Shown here: positions 1 through 5,780 of the stretch, in pieces
How the letters are laid out: each line of letters begins with the position of its first letter
How positions within the stretch are numbered: position 1 is the stretch's first letter
Assembly (NCBI GenBank): GCA_045531755.1
Contig: JAZSEP010000069.1
Location: 1-6,658 of the forward strand
Origin: UBA11540 sp045531755
GTDB lineage: Bacteria; Bacillota; Clostridia; Oscillospirales; Ruminococcaceae
DNA: 6,658 bases
Direction of reading: 5' to 3'
Position numbers and translations under genes: made by a program
The notes under the pieces: generated by a model
The model's input: the letters and a program-made list of their open reading frames with translations, nothing else
Told to the model about the DNA's origin: nothing
The model's database searches: none

Positions 1-11
1 GGGTATAAAAG

Positions 12-42
12 AAAAAAAACACCCCACCTTTTTTTTTGGGGC
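12..42 (-). terminator. Possible intrinsic terminator, leftward
   Basis: Read on the minus strand, a 6-bp stem (37-42 pairing with 21-26, one G-U pair, four G-C pairs) encloses an A-rich 10-nt loop and is followed by G and eight T (12-19). That is the layout of a rho-independent terminator for transcription moving left out of the window. On the plus strand the same hairpin is not followed by a T-tract, though six T lie further on at 59-64. No minus-strand gene is visible to the right, so it might instead belong to a bidirectional element serving the gene left of the window. The stem is short, so confidence is low. Confidence 0.3.
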
Positions 43-93
43 TCTTCGGTTTTGCGCGTTTTTTAGGAAAATCAAAAACCTTGCCGAAATATA

Positions 94-123
94 TTGTCAA
101 AGACATATATGGTATGTTATGAT
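94..123 (+). promoter_or_regulatory. Sigma-A-type promoter for the 4-TM membrane protein gene
   Basis: The -35 box TTGTCA (94-99) is separated by 18 nt from the -10 box TATGAT (118-123). The -10 is preceded by TGT (115-117), giving an extended -10 element. Transcription would start near 130, leaving a leader of about 20 nt that contains the ribosome binding site of the gene at 150. Inferred from consensus matching only. Confidence 0.55.
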
Positions 124-149
124 AAAACTGTCAAAGAAAGGGTGGTTAA

Positions 150-593
150 GTGAAGGCGCTGAAGTGTACAGTCGTTTCCATCGCAAGTGTTCTTCTTGCT
201 TGCGCTGTGTTTGCGCTGACGGCAGGTTTTTTTACCGTCACAAATTTGCTTTTTCTCAATTCCATCTACGTGGTATTGGCGGTAGCGGGTATACTTTTCT
301 GTTTGATAGTCTGTGGCTTTGAGAAGAAATTTAAGGAAAAACTGGCGTTCTCGTCTCGCCTATACGTTTTGTCCGCTATTGTTACGCCTGCGGTTTTTGC
401 TACAATAAGCTACATCGTTGTGCAATGCTTAATAAACAGCGGCTACCATTTTTCCGGAGGTTTGATGCCGGGATTAGGTGAGTGTATTTTGACACTTTCG
501 GTTTTCGTCATTTTTTGCGTAGCACTTGTCGGGAGGGGACTTTTAGCAATGGTGTTGCTCTTAAAAGGAAGAATTAAAAGCAGGGAAAAATAG
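150..593 (+). CDS. Hypothetical four-helix integral membrane protein
   Basis: I do not recognise this 147-aa protein. It is strongly hydrophobic, with four likely membrane segments at about residues 8-28, 34-56, 71-95 and 111-139. A basic loop follows helix 2 (about 57-70, with FEKKFKEK) and a basic tail ends the protein (KGRIKSREK). By the positive-inside rule these lie in the cytoplasm, as would both termini. Cysteines are scattered (6, 18, 51, 55, 93, 112, 123) without a metal-binding pattern. The start is GTG, chosen because an AGAAAGGGTGG ribosome binding site (135-145) sits four bases upstream and a promoter lies just before it. The gene has its own promoter and terminator, so it is a single-gene transcript separate from the rnf operon, and nothing ties it to Rnf function. 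It looks AT-richer than the rnf genes. That it is a real gene is fairly sure; its function is unknown. Confidence 0.75.
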   Translation: MKALKCTVVSIASVLLACAVFALTAGFFTVTNLLFLNSIYVVLAVAGILFCLIVCGFEKKFKEKLAFSSRLYVLSAIVTPAVFATISYIVVQCLINSGYHFSGGLMPGLGECILTLSVFVIFCVALVGRGLLAMVLLLKGRIKSREK

Positions 594-637
594 GCTTGTT
601 TCAACGAAGACTTTTTTCTGCAGACTCAAGAATCGAC

Positions 638-672
638 AAGACCGCCAAATCCTCGAGATTTGGCGGTCTTTT
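638..672 (+). terminator. Rho-independent terminator of the upstream gene
   Basis: A perfect 14-bp inverted repeat (638-651 with 657-670) closes a 5-nt loop (652-656). The stem core is GACCGCC/GGCGGTC, and a T run (669-672) starts within the stem's 3' arm. It lies 45 nt after the stop codon of the membrane protein gene and ends 26 nt before the -35 box of the rnf promoter, so it insulates the two units. The minus-strand side lacks a T-tract, so it acts on + strand transcription. Confidence 0.85.
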
Positions 673-697
673 CCTGCACATACTACACAAAAACGGA

Positions 698-726
698 TTG
701 ATTTCGCGCTCTGTATATGGTATAAT
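698..726 (+). promoter_or_regulatory. Main rnf operon promoter, extended -10
   Basis: TTGATT (698-703, -35) and a perfect TATAAT (721-726, -10) are separated by the ideal 17 nt. TGG (718-720) immediately before the -10 gives an extended TGnTATAAT element. Transcription should start around 733, about 100 nt upstream of rnfC. The match is close to vegetative sigma-A consensus, which suggests strong, largely constitutive expression. I see no clear operator palindrome overlapping it. Confidence 0.8.
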
Positions 727-756
727 TACTGTAACTGTAAATCTGACAAAAACGCA

Positions 757-779
757 GAAGTCAAAGACCGTTTGGCTTC
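757..779 (+). other. Leader hairpin in the rnf 5' UTR
   Basis: Positions 757-765 can pair with 771-779 (9 bp, one G-U pair) around the 5-nt loop GACCG. It is about 25 nt into the predicted transcript. No T-tract follows, so it is not a terminator. A smaller 4-bp hairpin (802-805 with 810-813) lies just before the rnfC ribosome binding site. Either could affect mRNA stability or translation; no known riboswitch consensus is apparent. Confidence 0.35.
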
Positions 780-818
780 GCATCGCTTGTTCAATAAACT
801 CCGCTTTACAGCGTGAAA

Positions 819-824
819 GAGAGG
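819..824 (+). promoter_or_regulatory. rnfC ribosome binding site (decides the start)
   Basis: GAGAGG lies 8 nt before the ATG at 833. The open frame continues upstream to 596, but that extension crosses the terminator and the promoter and is not RnfC-like. This site together with the conserved N-terminus MKLKTFKGGVHP fixes translation at 833. Confidence 0.75.
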
Positions 825-832
825 CAAAGAGT

Positions 833-2164
833 ATGAAACTCAAAACCTTCAAGGGTGGCGTACACCCCTATGACGGCAAGGCTTTGACCGCGGACTGCGC
901 GATCAGAGAGCTCGAGCCGAAAAACCCCGAGTTCATCTTCCCCCTTTCCCAGCACATCGGTTCGTCGTCAAGACCGACGGTTGAGGTGGGCGAGAGGGTT
1001 CTCGTCGGACAGAGAATAGGGGAGTCGAGAGCACCTATTTCCGCAGACCTGTGTTCCTCGGTTTCGGGTGTCGTCAAGGCGATTGAGCCGAGAATGACGG
1101 GCTCGGGCGAGCTTATGGAAAGTATAGTCATCACAAACGACGGACAGTACGAAGCCGTCGAGGGCTTCGGCGAGGAGCGCGACCCTGCAAAGATGACCCG
1201 TGAAGAGATAATAAACGCTGTGAAGGAGGCAGGAATTGTCGGTCTCGGAGGCGCAGGCTTCCCGACCCACGTCAAGCTTGCCACCGACAAGAAAATCGAC
1301 CACGTTATAATAAACGGTGCCGAGTGCGAGCCCTACATAACGGCAGACTACCGCTTGATGCTCGAAGAAACCGAAAAGCTCATCGAGGGCATCAATATCG
1401 TGCTTTCTCTCTTTGAGGACGCGAAGGCGGTAATCGGCATCGAATCAAACAAGCCCGAGGCTATAAAGGTCCTCACCGAGCGCACAAAGGGCACGAAAAT
1501 ATCGGTAATGCCCCTCAAGACGAAATACCCGCAGGGCGCAGAGAGAATGCTCGTCTGCGCGGCAACGGGAAGAAAGCTCAACCGTTCGCAGCTTCCTGCC
1601 GACGTCGGCTGTGTAACCGCCAACGTCGCTACCGCAATTGCGATTGCAGACGCGGTCAAGTACAGCACACCGCTTGTCAAAAAGACGGTCACCGTAACGG
1701 GCGACGCGATAACCGCTCCCGGCAACTTCCGCGTCCGTATCGGAAGCAATCAGCTCGAGCTTGTCGAAGCGGCAGGCGGATTTAACTGTGAGCCCGAAAA
1801 GCTCATAGCAGGCGGACCTATGATGGGTATGGCGATGTACACCGCCGACGTGCCGGTTGTAAAAACGACGTCCTGCCTTCTCGCAATGAGCGAGGATGCC
1901 GTTGCGGCAAACGAGCCGTCAAACTGCATCAACTGCGGTATGTGCACCCGCGTTTGCCCCGAAAAGCTTCTTCCACTTCGCCTTATGGTTGCGGCGGATA
2001 TGCACCGACTCGACGATTTCGAGAAGTTCAACGGTATGGAGTGTATCGAATGCGGCTCCTGCACCTACGTCTGCCCTGCAAAGCGCAGAATGACACAGAG
2101 CTTTAAATACTGCAAGCTTGCAATAAACCAAAGAGCAAAGAGGGAGGCGGCAAAGAATGGATAA
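833..2164 (+). CDS. rnfC: Electron transport complex subunit RnfC (NAD(H)-interacting Fe-S/FMN subunit)
   Basis: RnfC is the peripheral cytoplasmic subunit where NAD+ is thought to be reduced with electrons that entered Rnf from ferredoxin. The 443-aa protein begins with the family's N-terminal region (FKGGVHP at residues 6-12). The Rossmann-like flavin/NAD-binding region, related to NuoF of complex I, has its glycine-rich motif GLGGAGFPTHVK at 137-148 and NGAECEPYIT at 161-170. A SLBB-like region follows. The C-terminal domain has two classic 4Fe-4S motifs, CxxCxxCxxxCP, with cysteines 365/368/371/375 and 404/407/410/414. Length matches the compact clostridial form; the long repeat-rich tail of gamma-proteobacterial RsxC is absent. 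The start at 833 is favoured over an in-frame extension to 596 because promoter and ribosome binding site lie in between. The 3' end overlaps rnfD by 8 nt, so translation is probably coupled. Confidence 0.97.
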   Translation: MKLKTFKGGVHPYDGKALTADCAIRELEPKNPEFIFPLSQHIGSSSRPTVEVGERVLVGQRIGESRAPISADLCSSVSGVVKAIEPRMTGSGELMESIVITNDGQYEAVEGFGEERDPAKMTREEIINAVKEAGIVGLGGAGFPTHVKLATDKKIDHVIINGAECEPYITADYRLMLEETEKLIEGINIVLSLFEDAKAVIGIESNKPEAIKVLTERTKGTKISVMPLKTKYPQGAERMLVCAATGRKLNRSQLPADVGCVTANVATAIAIADAVKYSTPLVKKTVTVTGDAITAPGNFRVRIGSNQLELVEAAGGFNCEPEKLIAGGPMMGMAMYTADVPVVKTTSCLLAMSEDAVAANEPSNCINCGMCTRVCPEKLLPLRLMVAADMHRLDDFEKFNGMECIECGSCTYVCPAKRRMTQSFKYCKLAINQRAKREAAKNG

Positions 2165-3101
2165 AATCTATAATATTTCGGTGTCGCCCCACGTCAGAAA
2201 GAATATCTCGACACAGAGCATAATGGGCGACGTGCTCATCGCGCTCATCCCCGTCTGCCTTTTCGGTATATACAATTTTGGACTTTCCGCGCTGCGCGTG
2301 CTCGTCGCGTCGGTCACCTCCTGCGTTGTAAGCGAGATTCTTTTCCAGCTTATCACAAACCGCAAGGTAACCGTCAGCGACCTTTCTGCAGCCGTAACGG
2401 GCGTGATTTTGGGCATCAACCTTCCTGCAACGGTACCGCTTTGGGTTCCCGTTCTGGGCGGAGCGTTTGCGATAATCATCGTAAAACAGCTCTTTGGCGG
2501 ACTCGGACAGAACTTTATGAACCCCGCTCTTGCGGCAAGGTGCTTTTTGTTGATTTCCTTCGCCTCGATAATGACAAACTACCCTGCGGTAGACGGCGTT
2601 TCGGGCGCAACCCCCTTGGCAGTCGTCAAGGCAGGGGGAGAGTTTAATCTCCTTGATATGTTCCTCGGAACACACAGCGGTGTCATCGGTGAAACCTCGG
2701 TGCTCGCTATCCTCGCAGGCTTTATCTACCTCGTGGCAAGAAAGGTAATCCTCATAAGAATTCCCGCATTGTACGTCGGCTCGACCGTTGTTTTCGCGGC
2801 GCTCTTCCAGCTCATTTCCACGGGCGAGCTTCCAACTGCAGAATTTCTTTTGGCACAGGTTTTCGGCGGCGGACTCCTTCTCGGCGCTGTCTTTATGGCA
2901 ACCGACTACGTTTCCTGCCCCGTAACAAGCTCGGGCAAGGCAATCTACGGCATACTGCTCGGCTTTTTGACAGCAGTAATAAGAACCTTCAGCGGTTCTG
3001 CCGAGGGCGTTTCCTATGCGATAATCATCGCAAATATGGTATCCCCCCTCATTGAAAAGATAACCGTTCCGAAGGCATTTGGAAAGGAGGGCGCGAGATG
3101 A
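2157..3101 (+). CDS. rnfD: Electron transport complex subunit RnfD (covalent-FMN membrane subunit)
   Basis: RnfD is the large multi-pass subunit of Rnf, homologous to NqrB of the Na+-translocating NADH:quinone reductase, and is believed to contribute the ion pathway. The 314-aa protein has about nine or ten hydrophobic segments. The SGAT motif (149-152, within DGVSGATPLA) marks Thr152 as the residue to which ApbE would attach FMN by a phosphoester bond; this site is known for the family. Other family signatures are FGGLGQNFMNPALAAR (113-128) and ATDYVSCPVTSSGK (248-261). The start overlaps rnfC by 8 nt and is served by GGGAGG at 2142-2147 inside rnfC. The stop overlaps rnfG by 4 nt (ATGA). 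No key residue appears to be missing. Confidence 0.97.
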   Translation: MDKIYNISVSPHVRKNISTQSIMGDVLIALIPVCLFGIYNFGLSALRVLVASVTSCVVSEILFQLITNRKVTVSDLSAAVTGVILGINLPATVPLWVPVLGGAFAIIIVKQLFGGLGQNFMNPALAARCFLLISFASIMTNYPAVDGVSGATPLAVVKAGGEFNLLDMFLGTHSGVIGETSVLAILAGFIYLVARKVILIRIPALYVGSTVVFAALFQLISTGELPTAEFLLAQVFGGGLLLGAVFMATDYVSCPVTSSGKAIYGILLGFLTAVIRTFSGSAEGVSYAIIIANMVSPLIEKITVPKAFGKEGAR

Positions 3102-3652
3102 AAGGAATATTAAAAGACGCGCTCACCCTTCTGTGTATAACCCTTGTCGCAGGCCTCTGCCTTTCCTTTGTCTATGAGCTGACAAAGGGCCCGATAGCAG
3201 AAGCAGAGCTTCAGAAAAAGTACGCAAGCTATCAGGCGGTAATGGAAAACGTCAAGTTCGGCGAGCTCTCTGAAGAGCAGCAGACAGCCTTAAAAGCTTC
3301 GGACTATGCTCCGCCTGCAACGGTGGACGAAGTCCTCGTTGCCAAGGACGGCGACACCCTCGTCGGCTACGTAATGTCCATCACCTCCAAAAACGGCTAC
3401 GGCGGCGAGATAAAGGTTGCTATCGGCGTTTCGGCTGACGGCAAGGTCACAGGCTTCTCACCCCTCTCCCACGGCGAAACCCCCGGCTTTGGCGCCAAGA
3501 TGGAAAACGACGACGTTAAGGCAATGTTCGTTGGAATTTCCTCGGGCGCGGAGTTTGACGGAATTTCGGGAGCTACGGTCACGTCGACCGCGCTTCGTGA
3601 AATAGTCGATACAGCCGTTTGGGTCAGAGATGTTTTGACGGAGGTGCAGTGA
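3098..3652 (+). CDS. rnfG: Electron transport complex subunit RnfG (FMN-binding, membrane-anchored)
   Basis: RnfG is the extracytoplasmic flavoprotein subunit, homologous to NqrC, which passes electrons through covalently bound FMN. The 184-aa protein has one N-terminal membrane anchor (about residues 8-28) and then an FMN_bind domain. Family marks are GYGGEIKVAIGV (100-111), HGETPGFG (125-132) and DGISGATVTS (154-163). In the last, Thr160 of SGAT is the expected FMN attachment site for an ApbE flavin transferase. The gene overlaps rnfD by 4 nt and has a strong AAAGGAGG (3083-3090) 7 nt before its ATG. Its stop codon shares one base with the start of rnfE (TGATG). Length is normal for the short Firmicutes form. 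Confidence 0.96.
   Translation: MKGILKDALTLLCITLVAGLCLSFVYELTKGPIAEAELQKKYASYQAVMENVKFGELSEEQQTALKASDYAPPATVDEVLVAKDGDTLVGYVMSITSKNGYGGEIKVAIGVSADGKVTGFSPLSHGETPGFGAKMENDDVKAMFVGISSGAEFDGISGATVTSTALREIVDTAVWVRDVLTEVQ
3640..3644 (+). promoter_or_regulatory. rnfE ribosome binding site (decides the start)
   Basis: GGAGG lies 7 nt before ATG at 3652, within the last codons of rnfG. An alternative in-frame start at 3619 would add 11 residues unlike RnfE and would overlap rnfG by 34 nt, so 3652 is preferred. Confidence 0.75.
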
Positions 3653-4353
3653 TGAAAAAGATTTTTGAACGCCTCTTCAACGGCATTATAAAAGAAAACC
3701 CCACCTTCGTGCTGATGCTCGGAATGTGTCCGACCCTTGCGGTCACCACTTCCGCCACCAACGCCATCGGTATGGGACTTTCCACCACGGCGGTTCTGAT
3801 GATGTCAAACCTCATGATTTCGGCGCTTAGAAAGGTCATTCCCGACAAAGTAAGAATGCCTGCCTATATCGTAATCATCGCATCCTTCGTTACAATGGTA
3901 CAGCTTCTGATACAGGCGTACGTACCGTCCATCTATGAAACCTTAGGTATCTATATACCGCTCATCGTCGTTAACTGTATCATCCTCGGCAGAGCCGAAG
4001 CCTACGCTTCAAAGAATTCCGTTCTCCCGTCCTTCTTCGACGGCGTGGGAATGGGACTCGGCTTCACCGTGGCGCTGACGATACTCGGCGCGTTCAGAGA
4101 GCTTCTGGGCGCAGGAACGGTTTTCGGTATGCAGGTAATGCCGGCATCCTACGAGCCTATCTCGATTCTGGTAATGGCGCCGGGCGCGTTCTTCGTGCTT
4201 GCAATCCTCACCGCGCTCCAGAACAAGCTCAAGGCCCCCTCTGCAACAAACAAAACCTCAAAAACCTGTATGGGCAACTGCGCTTCCTGCCTTGACAAAG
4301 GATGCTCAATTCAGCCCAACAACAAGCCTGTTAAGAAGGAGGAAACAAAATGA
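3652..4353 (+). CDS. rnfE: Electron transport complex subunit RnfE, with a cysteine-rich C-terminal tail
   Basis: RnfE is one of two paralogous six-helix core subunits (homologue of NqrD), with topology inverted relative to RnfA. The 233-aa protein has helices at about residues 20-37, 41-60, 70-90, 96-115, 131-150 and 170-190. The two half-helix cysteines, Cys26 in LGMCPTLAVT and Cys109 in VNCIILGR, match positions that in NqrD/NqrE help bind the intramembrane 2Fe-2S cluster together with the paired subunit. Beyond helix 6 lies a hydrophilic tail of about 40 residues with four further cysteines (206, 210, 213, 218; spacing C-x3-C-x2-C-x4-C), ending in a lysine/glutamate-rich stretch. The basic N-terminus followed by six helices would place this tail in the cytoplasm. 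The 3' end overlaps rnfA by 4 nt (ATGA), and the final Lys-Lys-Glu-Glu codons contain the rnfA ribosome binding site. Confidence 0.96.
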   Translation: MKKIFERLFNGIIKENPTFVLMLGMCPTLAVTTSATNAIGMGLSTTAVLMMSNLMISALRKVIPDKVRMPAYIVIIASFVTMVQLLIQAYVPSIYETLGIYIPLIVVNCIILGRAEAYASKNSVLPSFFDGVGMGLGFTVALTILGAFRELLGAGTVFGMQVMPASYEPISILVMAPGAFFVLAILTALQNKLKAPSATNKTSKTCMGNCASCLDKGCSIQPNNKPVKKEETK

Positions 4354-4925
4354 AAGAAATGATTTTGCTCCTTCTCGGCGCGTCGCTTATAAATAACGTA
4401 GTCCTCAGTCAGTTCTTGGGACTCTGCCCCTTTTTAGGTGTTTCAAGAAAAACCGACACGGCGCTCGGAATGGGCGCGGCGGTAATCTTCGTCATCACCG
4501 TTTCAAGCTTCATCACGGGTCTGCTGTATCAGTTTGTGCTCGAGCCTCTCGGACTTGTCTATCTGCAGACCATCGTTTTCATCCTCGTAATAGCTGCGCT
4601 CGTACAGCTCGTCGAGATGATACTCCGCAAAAAGATTCCCGCGCTCTACAAATCCCTCGGTGTCTACCTGCCCCTCATCACCACCAACTGTGCGGTTTTG
4701 GGCGTGGCGCTGACTAACGTACAGAAGGAATACGACCTTCTCACAGGCGTTGTAAACGGCTTCGGCACCGCTCTCGGATTTACGATTGCGATAGTAATCC
4801 TCGCAGGAATCCGCGAAAAGCTCGAAGACAACGACATCCCCGAATCCTTCAAGGGAATGCCCATAGTCCTCACGACAGCAGGTCTTATGGCAATGGCGTT
4901 CTTTGGATTCAAGGGACTTATATAA
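4350..4925 (+). CDS. rnfA: Electron transport complex subunit RnfA
   Basis: RnfA is the second six-helix core subunit, homologous to NqrE and paralogous to RnfE. The 191-aa protein is almost entirely hydrophobic, with helices at about 3-20, 38-60, 70-92, 102-120, 130-153 and 172-190. Family motifs are NNVVLSQFLGLCPFLGVS (15-32) and YLPLITTNCAVLGVAL (106-121). Cys26 and Cys114 correspond to the cluster-ligating cysteines of NqrE and would share an intramembrane Fe-S centre with RnfE. An ideal AAGGAGG (4336-4342) lies 7 nt before the ATG, and the 4-nt overlap with rnfE suggests translational coupling. Length is exactly what is usual for the family. Confidence 0.97.
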   Translation: MKEMILLLLGASLINNVVLSQFLGLCPFLGVSRKTDTALGMGAAVIFVITVSSFITGLLYQFVLEPLGLVYLQTIVFILVIAALVQLVEMILRKKIPALYKSLGVYLPLITTNCAVLGVALTNVQKEYDLLTGVVNGFGTALGFTIAIVILAGIREKLEDNDIPESFKGMPIVLTTAGLMAMAFFGFKGLI

Positions 4926-4937
4926 GGGGGTGCGCTT

Positions 4938-5735
4938 ATGGATTTTATAGCTATTATAGTTGCAACTGCGGTTGTAGCGGTTGTAGGACTTATACTCGGC
5001 GCACTGCTCAGCTTCGTCGGCGAAAAATTCAAGGTTGAAATCGACGAAAGGGAAGTAAAAATCCGCGCGGAGCTCCCCGGAGCAAACTGCGGCGGATGCG
5101 GATACACAGGCTGTGACGCGCTTGCCGAGGCAATTGCACAGGGCAAAGCCCCCATCACCGCTTGTCCCGTCGGCGGCGACGCGCTTGCCGACAAAATCGC
5201 GGATATAATGGGCGTCGAGCAACAGGACCCGATACGAATGGTCGCCTTTGTCCGTTGTGCAGGAACCTGTACGAAAACCCGCGATAACTACGTCTACTAC
5301 GGTCCGAAGGACTGCCGACTCGCGTTTTTGTCCCCCGGCCACGGAAGCAAAAAGTGCTACTGGGGATGCTGTGGCTTCGGCACCTGCGCAGAGGTTTGCC
5401 CGTTTGATGCAATCCGCATCGTCGACGGACTTGCAATTGTCGATAAGGAAAAATGCAAGGGCTGTAAAAAATGCCTCGAGGCTTGTCCCGGCGGACTAAT
5501 ACAGATGGTTCCGTACGAGGCAAAATACGCGGTAATGTGCGCTTCAAAGAGTAAGGGCAAGGACGTTAAGCTCGCCTGCGAAGAGGGCTGTATCGGATGC
5601 AAAATGTGCGTTCCCGTCTGCGAAACGGGCGCAATCAGCGTAATCCACAACCTCGCGCGCATCGATCAGGAAAAGTGTAACGGTTGCGGAAAATGCGCCG
5701 AAAAATGCCCCACGAAGATAATCAGGATTAAGTAA
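4938..5735 (+). CDS. rnfB: Electron transport complex subunit RnfB (ferredoxin-accepting poly-Fe-S subunit)
   Basis: RnfB is the entry point for electrons from reduced ferredoxin. The 265-aa protein has one N-terminal membrane helix (about 3-25), with the rest in the cytoplasm. It carries 26 cysteines. First comes the RnfB-type 4Fe-4S motif (51, 54, 59, 76; CGGCGYTGC then ACPVGG). Next is a middle set (107, 111, 126), then ferredoxin-like motifs: a non-standard one with cysteines 140/144/150/154 (plus 145), and classic ones at 173/176/179/183, 218/221/224/228 and 247/250/253/257. Cys201 and Cys214 are additional. This suits roughly six cubane clusters, as known for the long clostridial RnfB, against three in the proteobacterial form. 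Ribosome binding site AAGGGGGTG (4924-4932) overlaps the rnfA stop; the gap to rnfA is 12 nt. It is last in the canonical order, and no terminator follows. Confidence 0.97.
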   Translation: MDFIAIIVATAVVAVVGLILGALLSFVGEKFKVEIDEREVKIRAELPGANCGGCGYTGCDALAEAIAQGKAPITACPVGGDALADKIADIMGVEQQDPIRMVAFVRCAGTCTKTRDNYVYYGPKDCRLAFLSPGHGSKKCYWGCCGFGTCAEVCPFDAIRIVDGLAIVDKEKCKGCKKCLEACPGGLIQMVPYEAKYAVMCASKSKGKDVKLACEEGCIGCKMCVPVCETGAISVIHNLARIDQEKCNGCGKCAEKCPTKIIRIK

Positions 5736-5780
5736 TCAATTTTATGCAAATAATAAACAAAAACAACAAAGGAGCTTCTT

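Noticed and set aside
119..322. 67-aa frame overlapping the first membrane protein gene
   Set aside because: It begins at the -10 region with no ribosome binding site and is out of frame with the hydrophobic, better supported gene at 150.
596..832. 79-residue N-terminal extension of the rnfC frame back to 596
   Set aside because: It runs through the terminator at 638-672 and the promoter at 698-726, is not RnfC-like, and a good ribosome binding site and the conserved N-terminus lie at 833.
733..832. FMN or other known riboswitch in the rnfC leader
   Set aside because: The leader is only about 100 nt and I see none of the conserved sequence blocks of known riboswitches; only simple hairpins are present.
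3619..3651. Earlier in-frame start for rnfE
   Set aside because: It would add 11 residues unlike RnfE and overlap rnfG further, whereas GGAGG at 3640-3644 is well placed for the ATG at 3652.
4503..5342. Long antisense open frame (279 codons) opposite rnfA and rnfB
   Set aside because: It lies fully opposite two well-supported genes, spans their junction, has biased composition and no recognisable domain; typical shadow of GC-biased third positions.
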